This document shows, piece after piece, positions 1 to 11,246 of a stretch of DNA of 64,000 bases. Each line of letters starts with the position of its first letter. The stretch's first letter is position 1. The notes under the pieces were generated by a model. It was given only the letters and a program-made list of their open reading frames with translations. It was not told the DNA's origin and searched no databases. The stretch is from positions 32,791,844 to 32,855,843 of the forward strand of contig OX457052.1 of the NCBI GenBank assembly GCA_949752735.1. Reading direction: 5' to 3'. Made by a program: the position numbers and the translations under genes. Source of the stretch: Lumbricus terrestris (lineage: Eukaryota > Annelida > Clitellata > Crassiclitellata > Lumbricidae).

Positions 1-110
1 TGATATTACACAGCAACAAACGAACACAAGAGATCGCTGAAATTGAAAGGCATAATCATACCAATACATAAATTACATATCATATTCAGTCCATCATTCG
101 CAATCCTGAA

Positions 111-444
111 TAGAGAGAGATCCGGGGGGCAATCCGGCCATCCCCCCCATTTAGAAATTTCTTTTTCTTTGACCGCTATTCTGGCCCGGAAAGTTGACGT
201 GCCCCGCACCCCCATGAATAGTTCATTAGGCCTCTCCCCTCGCCCACGAGGTCCGTACACGAGGTCCGTACGACTTAAAAAGGTCATCAACTATTTTGGC
301 GGAAAATAGTATCTTTTTCTTGGGAATTCGAGACAAATGACCAAAAAAAGTCATCAGATTTTTCGGCGACCAAGACGGAAATTTTTCCCTTATCCCAAGA
401 CCAACAATTTTGGCTCCCCTTTGAAAATTTCTGTATCCTCCTTG
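111..444 (-). mobile_element. hAT-type MITE (GGGCGGAT family)
   Basis: Flanked by an 8-bp direct repeat ATCCTGAA (103-110 and 445-452). It is a reverse-oriented copy of the family at 8937-9261 and 36575-36886, sharing internal stretches such as the text around the AAAAAGTCATCAG segment. Its left end (TAGAGAGAGATCCGG) is decayed. Non-autonomous; no transposase seen. Confidence 0.7.
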
Positions 445-469
445 ATCCTGAACTATACTAATATTTTTT

Positions 470-690
470 TTGTATGCACACTTGTTATAGCGCCTCTTCC
501 AGCCCTCAACCGCTACTCAGAGGCGCTCCCGACTACAGCGCGGACACTGCATCGGAGTTTCACGCTGAAGCGCTGAGCCAATGCGAGTGAAGGACTTGCC
601 CAAGGTCCCTACGCGGCGACTAGAGGTGGATTCGAACCTCGAACCTTCCAGCATCAAGACAACGACGCCACCACTACACCACCGCGTCCC
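470..690 (-). repeat. tRNA-derived SINE
   Basis: Minus strand reads GCGGTGGTGTAGTGGTGGC (A-box-like) and then GGTTCGAATCC (B box), the two internal Pol III promoter boxes. The 3' tail (GCGCCTCTGAGTAGC ... GGCGCTATAACA) is shared with the copies at 34287, 35701 and 62883. Some tail bases are duplicated around 490-510. Confidence 0.75.
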
Positions 691-701
691 ACAATCCTGA
701 A

Positions 702-735
702 CAGGGGCGGATCCAGGGGCCAATTATTAACATTG
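702..735 (+). mobile_element. End fragment of a GGGCGGATCC-type hAT element
   Basis: CAGGGGCGGATCCAGGGGCC matches the terminal sequence of the hAT MITE family and is preceded by a third copy of ATCCTGAA (694-701), the same 8 bp that flank the MITE at 111-444. No matching second end was found nearby. Confidence 0.45.
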
Positions 736-1017
736 CTATTAGCTAGAAAACGACAATATAGTTGCACGATGCAATGAACGCACGTTGCAAGTGCACAACA
801 TAATATGGGATCCAAATAGTAAATAATTCTTCAGACAAAAGCGCCAAAAAATGAGACAATAATTATGCCCACGTTCATTTCCTGCAAGAAATTTGCATTT
901 GTGAAGTATAATTTTCAGCATCTGAACCAGTATCGAATCACTTCGAAGCGCCTTCGTGAGGTTTTGTAAAGCGCTATATAAATGTTCATATACAATTATA
1001 CATACATACATACTTAC

Positions 1018-4000
1018 TTCAATTCGAAGTCTGTATGAAGCTCCAGGTTGATTGGTGTAGAGATGAATGTTTTCATTTCCAATCCAGAACTCTGATGTTC
1101 TAATGTCACCGAATCCCATCTTGTATTCTTCCCATGATCGATTAAAATCCACTGATCCATTGAAACGGTTCATCATGATGATCCAGTTGTTAATACTCGG
1201 CAACGGAACATCCGATGTTCCCAAAGTTATAATAACAACCCCTTGTTCTGCGAGGAATCCTGTATTCAAGTACATATCACATAAATGGGGTCTACTATGA
1301 CGTGCTTAGTCGACGCAGCCTCTAAGTATATCGCGTCGAGGTAATGAATTCAATTTGGCATAATTAATTAATCATAAAATCATATTCCACCATTATCCTT
1401 GCTAATAAATATTATGTACCTCATAATAATATGAAGTGGTCACATCGACTACAATAAATGTCAATACATTCTTCATTCTTTATTAGAAGACAGTCTGAAA
1501 CCCGCTCTAACCCGATCTGCTACAATTGGCATTGCTATTAGCTAGAAAACGACAAAGATTAAAATCTTCGACAGAGCACTAAAAAGAAATGTTGCGATAC
1601 GTTGGTTTTCACCAGCTTGATACGAAGATGAACCCAAGCATTCGAAAGCAAAATAATGCTACAGGAAGATGCTAAGAATGAAATTAACACAGAAACTGAC
1701 CAGCGAGGAAATAAATATTTCAGAGGGTGGACAGGACAGAAACAATGTTATAAAAGGTAATGAGATGCAAACTGAATTTCTTTGGACAGGATTAGAAACG
1801 ACAAGAATCTAGAAACTCTGGTCTCTCGAATAGTTAAGGGAACTAACAGAAAAGGCAGACCTCAAATCACCTCATAGAGAAAGGAGGGATGATATGGTGC
1901 GGAGGTCCACTGGAAGAAATGTTCCACCTGGCGCAGAACAAGTGGCCTACAGATGGAGAGAGAAGACGAAGCTGACACAGGACACCTACGAGGAAACGCC
2001 TCATGGTTTATGATGATTATGAAGATGATCAGTTGCCAGGGAAGCGTTCAAGTTTAGAACAAAGTAAAGTCGTAATTGCCTTCGTATAATAGGCCTATTA
2101 TTATCAATGTTTTAAAAGTCTTTGAGTAAAGTAACAGCTCATAAATCGTTAAGTGATGGAGTTCCGTCCTCCAGCGCTACTCACCAGGGGGAACTATGCA
2201 GTTGGTTAAGGTATCATTGGGAGTGACACACTGAGGAGTGTCAAAGCCAGGGACGTTAATGCACTCGTCGTATTCTTTGTTCTGGTACTGGAACGGTAGA
2301 CTGCAACCGTTCGGATCAATCATCACAGTTGCTGATCATTAAACAATACAGCATATCATTGAGATATTAACGATGATCGGATCGTGTACCAAAGTTCACT
2401 GGAAAGTTAATGTCAACCTAGAGTTTATGAGTTTGTTCTAATAATAATTATTATTGTCCACATTTCGATCAGAAGGACAGAAGTGTAAATGATTTGGAAA
2501 TAATAGGAAAAGAGGCGTAGCATAATCAGAAGCTCAATAATAGCGGCAGAGGAACGAATAGCTCAACAGACAGTTTAAATGTAGTTTTCGATGATTCAAA
2601 GGAGTAGGCTCAGTGTTTAATCTAGTCCCCCTCCTCTGGGGGGGGGGGAATTCATGTTTCTGGGGGGGGCAATTGAGCGTCCGAAGGACGCTCGTGAGGC
2701 GCGTAGCGCCGAGACCGGGAGGGGAGGGGGAGAGGTATGGGGAGGGGGATGTGCCCCCTCCCCATCAGAAACTTTTTGAATTTCCACATTGCAGTGGCAG
2801 CATTTTAAGGTGTCATCTTCACAAAATAACTGTACTTTTTCAGAGCCTCATCAGAAACTTTTTGAATTTCCACATTGCAATGGCAGCATTTTAAGGTGTC
2901 ATCTTCACAAAATACCTGTAGTTTTTCAGAGCCTCATCAGAAATTTTTTGAATTTCCACATTGCAATGGCAGCATTTTAAGGTGCCATCTTCACAAAATA
3001 CCTGTACTTTTTCAAGGCCTCATCAGAAATTTTTTGAATTTCCACATTGCAATGGCAGCATTTTAAGGTGTCATCTTCAGAAAATACCTGTGCATTTTAA
3101 AAGCCTCACCAGAAACTTTTTGATTTTCCACATTGCAATTGCAGCAGTTTAAGGTGTCATCTTAACAAAACAGCTCTAATTTTCAGTGCCCCATGGGAAA
3201 ATTTTTTAATATCCATCTTGCAATGGCAACATTTTAAGGTGTCATCTTAACAAAACAGCTGTACTTTTCAGTGCCCCATGATAAAATTTTTATGAATATC
3301 CACCTTGCATTTTAAGGTGTAATCTTAACAAAATAGCTGTAGGTTTTCATTGCCCCATCAGAAACTTTTTAATTTCCACCTTACAATGGCAGCATTTTAA
3401 GGTGTCATCTTAACAAAATGGCTGTACTTTATCAGTACTTATATGAGTGATCTAAGACTTGAATAAATATAAACAATAATTTAATGGTAGGCATAAACAA
3501 ATCAACCAAGAACTAATAAACAACCGGTACCAAAATCTGGAAGCCACATGTAGTAATGATGTTTTACTAGGTGTTCAAATATGGTAATAGGACCACAACA
3601 TTTTGAAATAATTATTTGACAGTTTAAAATTCTGAAGGATAGCACTGGAGACAAGCTATTTGGTTGTACAAAATAGTGTTTGTACGAATATTAACAGTAA
3701 GTTATACTCATTTTGTCAAGATTGTGTCCTGTATTGTAATAGTAAATAATTACTATAACCAAATAATAGTAAATAACATTACGGTATATTATTACAACAA
3801 TGCATGTAATGCGGTGATGTAAACAGCAAGTAAAAACTATTATCATTTTGTCAATTTTTTCTGGAGATCTGGTCATCTCTGTTTTTAGTCAGGCAAAAAG
3901 TGTTTATAAATATATACAGTAAGTTACACTCATTGCACCATGATAATATCATATATTATAGTAGTAAATAATGTCATTGTAATCATATAATAGTAAATAA

Positions 4001-5196
4001 TATCACGGTATATTATAACACTTAATGTAAAGCAATGATGAAAATAGTGACTAAAAACCAATATCATTTTGTCAATTTTTTCTGGGGGGGGGGGGAAATG
4101 TCAATCCTGGGGGGGGGAACTTTCCCCCCCAGAGACGTCTAGATTAAACACTGAGTAGGCTTAACAAGGATTTGCTAATTGAAGCATAATAAGGCGGCCT
4201 CCCAAGCTTAGGCCCTATCCAGGAACATACTTACCACATTCAGCATTGTTGTCATGACGCATTTAACGTTAACTAGGCTACAGCTGTTTTTATGCATTCA
4301 ATCCTATAAAATCTGCAATATGTCTTGATGTCAATACTGCAGAGATCTTAAACTGTAGCGATTACCTTGTGGGAGGGTGCCTTCAAATCCTTCGACATTC
4401 TGTAAACAAATATAAAAAATGCATAATAACCTACTTTGTGATATATTCTTGCGTCTGCATTCAAAGGCGACTATATGTGATAAGCACGTTTCGATATTCT
4501 GATGTCGCTCCCCTGCTGAACATCTCCCTATCTCTGTTCTAAAATTTTAATAGCTCCTCCTTCATGCCTGCTTGCGGTTCCCGCTTGCAATTGCAATTTT
4601 AAAACCTGTTAAGACACTGTCTCTTGGATTTATAGCCGAGCGACCGACAGAGTAATGTCCAGAAGAAACATCTCGGAGGATCATGCACATTTCCGCCAGG
4701 CGACAATGTCCGCCTTAAAAATGTTGCAGTTAATACTTTGTATTGCAATATTATTATACAGCCTATACTATTAACATCAGAACGAGCAACAGTGTGCTGA
4801 CCTTGAATATATCTTGAAGTGGAGCTATTTATGCATTCTGATTTATTGATAAAGTGAACGATTAATAGTAAATCCTTTTCGCGGATCACCTACCGCCATG
4901 AACTTGCAGTCTGGTGTCGGAAACAATTTGTCTGGTGTTGATGTGTACAGATGACAGATTTTGTCCACCTTACGATAAGCATGATAGATGCAACCATCAA
5001 GAATGTTGCATCGTCTGGCACAATCCATTTGAGACTTGCAGGACACGACTGTCCTTGTCCCAGGATAGGACGGGTCAGGACATTGACCTTTCCCTTGAAC
5101 GGTCAGAACAAAGTTTGCCGTAATAAGCGACTGACTGTCTAACACTTGTGACAACCAAAATGCCAGTATAAGAGCACATCCAGAATACGAATTCAT
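1018..5196 (-). CDS. Gene A: secreted PAN - FN2-like - fibrinogen-related protein, exons 1-4 (3' end outside window)
   Basis: Likely a secreted carbohydrate- or pathogen-binding lectin, inferred from the FReD family. Exons on the minus strand: 5196-4894 (signal peptide and PAN/apple-like domain with a CARRC motif), 4399-4366 (34-bp micro-exon), 2331-2185 (four-Cys FN2-like module, GCSLPFQYQNKEYDEC), 1259-1018 (FReD N-half with NGSVDFNRSW and GFGDIRTSEFWIGN). Donors read GTAGGT, GTAAT, GTGAGT and GTAAGT; every acceptor ends in CAG. Phases 0,1,1,0 keep one frame through all junctions. Exon 5 (FReD C-half) must lie left of position 1. Intron 2 holds an hAT-like element (2611-4153). The PAN region differs from gene B at one visible residue, while the signal peptides differ. 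Start chosen as the first ATG before the hydrophobic leader. Gene model inferred; no transcript evidence. Confidence 0.8.
1560..2010 (+). mobile_element. LINE 3'-ORF fragment (decayed)
   Basis: With frameshifts, the plus strand encodes a typical LINE C-terminal tail: IRNDKNLETLVSRIVKG, then NRKGRPQIT, and later AEQVAYRWREKTK. This matches the end of reverse-transcriptase ORFs that carry the YGCETWTL motif (see 56740-57225). Stops and shifts show that it is dead. It lies in intron 3 of gene A. Confidence 0.55.
2611..4153. mobile_element. CAGTG-ended hAT-like non-autonomous element, copy 1
   Basis: Ends are inverted repeats (CAGTGTTTAATCTAG at the left, its complement at the right), each backed by a G/C run, with an 8-bp direct repeat AGTAGGCT on both sides (2603-2610, 4154-4161). 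CAGTG ends plus an 8-bp target duplication are hAT traits. The 1543-bp body has no transposase; it holds an 86-bp tandem array and AT-rich DNA. Nearly identical to 6317-7860. Lies in intron 2 of gene A. Confidence 0.8.
2765..3445. repeat. 86-bp tandem repeat inside the hAT-like element, copy 1
   Basis: About eight units with an 86-bp period, each with TTGAATTTCCACATTGCAAT followed by GGCAGCATTTTAAGGTGTCAT. Units drift in sequence and length toward the right. The short ORFs read through them repeat the same peptide and are not genes. Confidence 0.85.
4162..4365. other. Intron 2 of gene A, right part, nothing recognised
   Basis: AT-rich sequence between the hAT-like element and the micro-exon at 4399-4366. 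No repeat or coding signal recognised. Confidence 0.4.
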
Positions 5197-5935
5197 TTTG
5201 ATGATGTAACCTGTGATTCAAAAGTGTTCTTACTTTGAATGAGACCAAAACCAAATACCAAGACCAAAAGTCGTGAAACTGCTACTAGTAACTGCTGAGT
5301 CTGTGTTGGCTGGTGCCACAATTAAGCCCTAACCTTATCGACCTCTTGGGACAAGATTTATCACCTGATTGCCTACACAACCGACCGATTTATAAGTTAC
5401 CACGTGCCTTAATTTGCATGATCGCTCTAGAACGCATGCATAGCCTACTTACACATGAAAAACACACTCGATCATGCATGCCTACGCACACGCGAGCTCA
5501 CGCTTTACGCATAGAATCTGTCGCGCGAAATTTCCGCCTCTTGATGGCATGTCCTGTCCTATCCATGGTCTGTCCTATCCTGGTCTGTATCACAATAATC
5601 TCCAGGATATGCTTTACATTGCTGATGCAAGTACTCCAACGTTGGGCTATTATAGCCTACATGTGTAGCCTAATTAATCTGATTTCTCGAGTCATCATCA
5701 TCTGATGAAGTCCATTATGTACAATATGCGAACGTGGTGCTTAAACCGTGACATTGGGTTAGTCATTGTTTCAAACCGTGTTTCGTGCAGACGTCAATAC
5801 CAAGGCCGTATAGTCAGAATTTTGTCTCGGCGGATTTTGAGCAAGCCGACAAGCAACCGAATCAACTGACAAAGGGGTTTGGAGAAGCGTCATCATGATT
5901 GTGAACTGTCTTTTCACAACTTTAGCAGCTTCCAC
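5197..5935 (-). promoter_or_regulatory. 5' flank of gene A, shared with gene B
   Basis: The block at about 5466-5640 matches 22010-22150 upstream of gene B: a run of ACGCACACGCGAGCTC-like sequence, then GCGCGAAATTTCCG and TCATGTCCTGTCC-like text. Conservation upstream of both start codons suggests a duplicated promoter region. I see no clear TATA box; the exact start site is unknown. Confidence 0.35.
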
Positions 5936-6112
<177 letters not shown>

Positions 6113-6316
6113 GCTTACTTCTTACATTATTTCCTTTAAGTGGAGGTTGCGCAAACACCCAAAACACCCTCCTAGATACGGCTTTGCTAGTGAGCAACTA
6201 TTTAATTAATCGAAAAGTCTATTCGTCCATTCGGTTTTGATACAGACACAAGTTTGCTACATTTAACGGTTTCTATGAATCACTGTGTTGACGGGTTAGG
6301 AGTTCTTGGTAATAAC

Positions 6317-7860
6317 CAGTGTTTAATCTAGTCCCCCTCCTCTGGGGGGGGGGGAATTCATGTTTCTGGGGGGGCAATTGAGCGTCCGAAGGACGCTCGT
6401 GAGGCGCGTAGCGCCGAGACCGGGAGGGGAGGGGGAGAGGTATGGGGAGGGGGGATGTGCCCCCTCCCCATCAGAAACTTTTTGAATTTCCACATTGCAG
6501 TGGCAGCATTTTAAGGTGTCATCTTCACAAAATAACTGTACTTTTTCAGAGCCTCATCAGAAACTTTTTGAATTTCCACATTGCAATGGCAGCATTTTAA
6601 GGTGTCATCTTCACAAAATACCTGTAGTTTTTCAGAGCCTCATCAGAAATTTTTTGAATTTCCACATTGCAATGGCAGCATTTTAAGGTGCCATCTTCAC
6701 AAAATACCTGTACTTTTTCAAGGCCTCATCAGAAATTTTTTGAATTTCCACATTGCAATGGCAGCATTTTAAGGTGTCATCTTCAGAAAATACCTGTGCA
6801 TTTTAAAAGCCTCACCAGAAACTTTTTGATTTTCCACATTGCAATTGCAGCAGTTTAAGGTGTCATCTTAACAAAACAGCTCTAATTTTCAGTGCCCCAT
6901 GGGAAAATTTTTTAATATCCATCTTGCAATGGCAACATTTTAAGGTGTCATCTTAACAAAACAGCTGTACTTTTCAGTGCCCCATGATAAAATTTTTATG
7001 AATATCCACCTTGCATTTTAAGGTGTAATCTTAACAAAATAGCTGTAGGTTTTCATTGCCCCATCAGAAACTTTTTAATTTCCACCTTACAATGGCAGCA
7101 TTTTAAGGTGTCATCTTAACAAAATGGCTGTACTTTATCAGTACTTATATGAGTGATCTAAGACTTGAATAAATATAAACAATAATTTAATGGTAGGCAT
7201 AAACAAATCAACCAAGAACTAATAAACAACCGGTACCAAAATCTGGAAGCCACATGTAGTAATGATGTTTTACTAGGTGTTCAAATATGGTAATAGGACC
7301 ACAACATTTTGAAATAATTATTTGACAGTTTAAAATTCTGAAGGATAGCACTGGAGACAAGCTATTTGGTTGTACAAAATAGTGTTTGTACGAATATTAA
7401 CAGTAAGTTATACTCATTTTGTCAAGATTGTGTCCTGTATTGTAATAGTAAATAATTACTATAACCAAATAATAGTAAATAACATTACGGTATATTATTA
7501 CAACAATGCATGTAATGCGGTGATGTAAACAGCAAGTAAAAACTATTATCATTTTGTCAATTTTTTCTGGAGATCTGGTCATCTCTGTTTTTAGTCAGGC
7601 AAAAAGTGTTTATAAATATATACAGTAAGTTACACTCATTGCACCATGATAATATCATATATTATAGTAGTAAATAATGTCATTGTAATCATATAATAGT
7701 AAATAATATCACGGTATATTATAACACTTAATGTAAAGCAATGATGAAAATAGTGACTAAAAACCAATATCATTTTGTCAATTTTTTCTGGGGGGGGGGA
7801 AATGTCAATCCTGGGGGGGGGGAACTTTCCCCCCCCCAGAGACGTCTAGATTAAACACTG
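6317..7860. mobile_element. CAGTG-ended hAT-like non-autonomous element, copy 2
   Basis: Same ends and body as 2611-4153, differing mainly in the length of G and C runs. Flanked by GGTAATAAC (6308-6316 and 7861-7869), a 9-bp direct repeat where 8 is usual. Same orientation as copy 1, 2.2 kb away, between genes A and B. Confidence 0.8.
6471..7152. repeat. 86-bp tandem repeat inside the hAT-like element, copy 2
   Basis: Same array as in copy 1, unit for unit, including the shorter divergent units at the right end. Confidence 0.85.
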
Positions 7861-7869
7861 GGTAATAAC

Positions 7870-8278
7870 CAATCGCTTTAAGTTTAGCCTTCTTCATAAT
7901 GCACCCGGCAGGGCATAATTACTTTCATCAATCCGATTTCTACATTGCATGACTCGTTTTTATCAATCCAGCTTCCATTTAAGTAGGCTAAGAATTAGTT
8001 GATCTATTTGAACAATAACGCTTTTATCTATTGACCGTCTATTTCGGTGACGATATTATTATTATTTCACATCAATCCAGTTCCAATTTCAGCAAGAATA
8101 TTTTCATCGATCTCAATTCTATTAAAGTAAAAATTACTTTCGTCAAACCGAGATATCTTTTTCGTCTATCCAATTTATGTGCGGCCGATGCTTAACCCAT
8201 GCAATGGCGAATTGCTTGTAACGCCAAGGCGATAGATTACCATAATTCACTATGTACCATTATAATAGCAGACGGTGT
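7870..8278. other. Intergenic, nothing recognised
   Basis: AT-rich DNA between two mobile elements. It has a few weak repeats of ATCAATCCAGCTTCCATT-like text that recur inside the neighbouring foldback element. Confidence 0.4.
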
Positions 8279-8813
8279 CACGACAACTGGTCTACAGACA
8301 ACTCGTCTAACGACAAGTAGACTCCCCAGACAATTCGTCTAACGACAACTGGTCTACTGACAACTGGTCCAGAGCTTGAGAAATGGAAGCTGGATGAAAG
8401 TTTTTCAGGTGAAATGGAGGTTGGATTGATGAAAAAACGCAAGAGAAATGGAATCTGGATGCTGGTTCTTTTACAGGTGAAATAGAAGCTGGATTAACGA
8501 AAATAACGCATGAGAAATAAAAAAAACTGGATGAGGGTATTTTTAATCTGAAAAAGAAGCTGGATTGAAGAAAATAACGAGCGAGAAATAGAAGGTATTT
8601 TTAGATCTGAAGTATAGAAGCTGGATGCATGTTGAAATACATGAATGAAAATCATCAATCTAGCTTCCATTTAAGCTAAAAAAACAAATTAACTTTTTTC
8701 ATAAATCCAGCTTTTATTTCATCAATACGAGTCGTCTGTAGACCAGTTGTCGTTAGACGAATTGTCTGGGGACCACTTGTCGTTAGACGAGTTGTTGTAG
8801 ACCAATTGTCGTG
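8279..8813. mobile_element. Foldback (long TIR) element
   Basis: Arms of about 94 bp at 8279-8372 and 8720-8813 are inverted copies: CACGACAACTGGTCTACAG at the left and its near-complement at the right. Each arm is itself built from several ACGACAACTGGTCTA-like direct sub-repeats. The centre has repeats of GAAGCTGGAT and ATGAAAA-type text. No ORF of note and no clear target duplication. Confidence 0.7.
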
Positions 8814-8936
8814 GAACCAAAGCAGACATTTGCATCTAATCATTGTAGTTCCAATCGGGCATTCTGACATAAAACTTAACAGGGTCGTTCTATGCGTTAG
8901 CCTACATAATGTATATGTATTTATAGTTCTATATAG

Positions 8937-9261
8937 CAAGGGCGGATACAGGAATTTTCGAAGGGGGGCCAAAATTGTCGGTCTTGGGACAGGGAAAAAA
9001 TGTTCGTCTTGGTCGTCGAAAAATCTGACGACTTTTTTAGTCATTTTGTCTCCAATTCCCAAGAAAAGGTTACCATTTTATTCGCAAAAAGTTTATGCCT
9101 TTTTTAGTCGTTCAGGTCTTGTGTGCGGACTTCGAGGGTGTGGGGAGGGCCTACGGAATTACTCATGGGTGCCACGTTAACTTTCCGAGCCAGAATAGCT
9201 GGTTCAAAAAAAGAAATTTCTAAATGGGGGCCATGGCCGGATTGGCCCCTGGATCCGCCCT
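8937..9261 (+). mobile_element. hAT-type MITE (GGGCGGAT family)
   Basis: Left end CAAGGGCGGATACAGG and right end CCTGGATCCGCCC are inverted repeats. Internal text matches 111-444 and 36575-36886. The flanks are AT-rich, so the 8-bp duplication cannot be called. Confidence 0.65.
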
Positions 9262-9340
9262 AATATATATACAGATAGAGCGGCGGGTGTGTGTGGGGTG
9301 TATGTATGTATGTGGTTGTGGATCATGGCATGGATGTAGT

Positions 9341-9629
9341 CATGGGCGCCCGCACATAGGGGCAAGAGGGGGCACTTGCCCCCCCAGGAAAATCAATTTC
9401 CTATTTTTGAATACTACTTTTTGGTTTTTAACAAATTTCTTCACACTAGAGTGCTAATGCTACAAAATTATGCACAACGTAAAACTGAGAATTTGACAAA
9501 TATAGAAACCTCTGTGAAAAATAACCGTGTTGTTAGTTTTCTGCTTTGCATTTTCAAGCTCTTGCTGAAAAAATTGACCGTGACCATTGTTTTTGCCCCC
9601 TCCTACAAAAATTTCTGCGGGCGTCCATG
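9341..9629 (+). mobile_element. hAT-type MITE (CATGGGCGCCCGCA family)
   Basis: TIRs CATGGGCGCCCGCA and (complement of the right end) CATGGACGCCCGCAG, with a perfect 8-bp direct repeat GATGTAGT (9333-9340 and 9630-9637). 289 bp, no coding potential. A second member, inverted, lies at 51809-52182. Confidence 0.8.
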
Positions 9630-9637
9630 GATGTAGT

Positions 9638-10537
9638 CCGGAATGCACGCCCACCGTTTCGCGGCTGTTGACCTAAGACCTTGAATCTAGAGAGAGGTCA
9701 CCAAGTCCACTCAGTGAAGGGTTGGCGAAACCCACTCCTCACTATCCGGGCGGGATAGAAGCGGCGAGACATCGAAAAACCACTATTTATAGGCTACACT
9801 TTTACAACAGTTTCGCAGCTATTCACAAAAAACCTTTCAGCCAGACAAAGGACCACTAAGACAACACAACCATTTTGCAGGGGCCGTTAAGATGGGGGAC
9901 AGCGTATTTCAAAGAGAGGTGCCCATAATATATTATCGAGGTAAGGACCGGGACTAAGCCAGGCTATTCTAGTGTGAGGAACTAGAAGAACAAATCTGTT
10001 TGAAGAGCGAAGTGTATGATGCGAGGCGGCTGAAAGAGGCCAGAGAATTCCATCGGCTAGATATTTCAAGACAGAACTCCGCAGTGCATTGGAGACCAAA
10101 ATGGAGATTTTGAATTTAATGAGGGCGGTTAGTGGAAGCCATTAAACCTGTTCAAACATGAAAGTAGAGATATGAGGCTAGCGCAAAAAGGTGTGCTACC
10201 AATCTGTTTTTGAAGTTGACGGAGTATCGGAAGGACCCGATCACGATGCAGACTATTTGAGAAGAATAAACGGTACGCAGATTGAAATCAGTGATTGCTA
10301 TCTTCAAGTCCTTAGCATGTCTCGAAAACCGGATCCACGACGTTCCACGTGTCGCATCCGAGAAGTTCTAGGAGTAGGGAACGATCTCAGCGCCTCGACG
10401 TTTCCGACATTCATCCATCATGTGCATGCGTTCCTTCTCCATCCACTCTCCTTCACCACACGCTCCACGTTCACGATAGCCTACCGTCTGCGAGAGGGTC
10501 TAAACTGCCTGACGCGCAACAAAACAATGTCAGCCAG
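9638..10537. other. Intergenic 900 bp, nothing recognised
   Basis: Mixed-composition DNA with no splice-consistent exon, domain or repeat that I can identify. The ORFs here, up to 160 codons, show no recognisable domain. Confidence 0.4.
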
Positions 10538-10688
10538 CATGGGCGGAGTTTGGTTTCCGTTCTTGGAGGGGCTAAAGACTTCTTGGGGGAGGGAAGCTAA
10601 GCCCGGGAAAAGATACCATTTACACGGTAAAAAAAATGCACCTCGGTATTCTTGGGGGGGCCCTAGCCCCTGACAAACTCCGTCCATG
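10538..10688. mobile_element. Short MITE (CATGGGCGGAGTTTG ends)
   Basis: TIRs CATGGGCGGAGTTTG and the complement of CAAACTCCGTCCATG (one mismatch). Flanking 8-mers TCAGCCAG and TTAGCCAC agree at 6 of 8 positions. Only 151 bp. Confidence 0.55.
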
Positions 10689-11109
10689 TTAGCCACCTAC
10701 ATGGACATTCATAAAAGATTTCTGACTGTGACACGGAATCAACATTTATTACACAAATAAATATGCATTGACTTCAATTCGATCTAAATAACAGCCAATC
10801 AATAGCTAAGAAACCAAGAAAAAACTGAACACCCCGCAATTAAAATGTCAAGCTTTCTGGACAAAGAATTGACCAGTGCATCATGTAATGTGCAGTTCTT
10901 GACAAAATGTGCAGTTAAAAAATGAATTGTTGCAGTTGTAGAAGCACCTCTGTGCAGTTTGAAATAGTAAAAAGGCCAATGTCATCAGATTGGGAGTAAT
11001 AATCTGACATTGAGAAAGATAGAGAAAGAAGAGTTCGAAAAATTCATTAAAAGTTCTGGAATAAACTTCAGTCAAATTATCCTCTCACTATTCGGTAAAC
11101 AAACCCAAT

Positions 11110-11145
11110 CGGCAATATATATATAATATATATATATATATATTG
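11110..11145. repeat. (TA)n microsatellite
   Basis: Short imperfect AT/TA run about 100 bp 3' of the gene B stop codon. Confidence 0.8.
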
Positions 11146-11246
11146 CTCTTTTAGGAGTCAAGCATTTAGCCTATGCTTATTATTGCCGTCTGTCCTTTTT
11201 ATCGGGAGAATAATTTCTTCCAATCTCTCTTAATCTATTCTTTTCC

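Noticed and set aside
2765..3445. Regular 86-bp repeats as a CRISPR-like or coding repeat
   Set aside because: No repeat/spacer partition; the whole 86-bp unit is repeated, inside a transposon with a target duplication.
10191..10673. 160-codon plus-strand ORF
   Set aside because: No domain, no splice context, and its 3' part overlaps a MITE (10538-10688).
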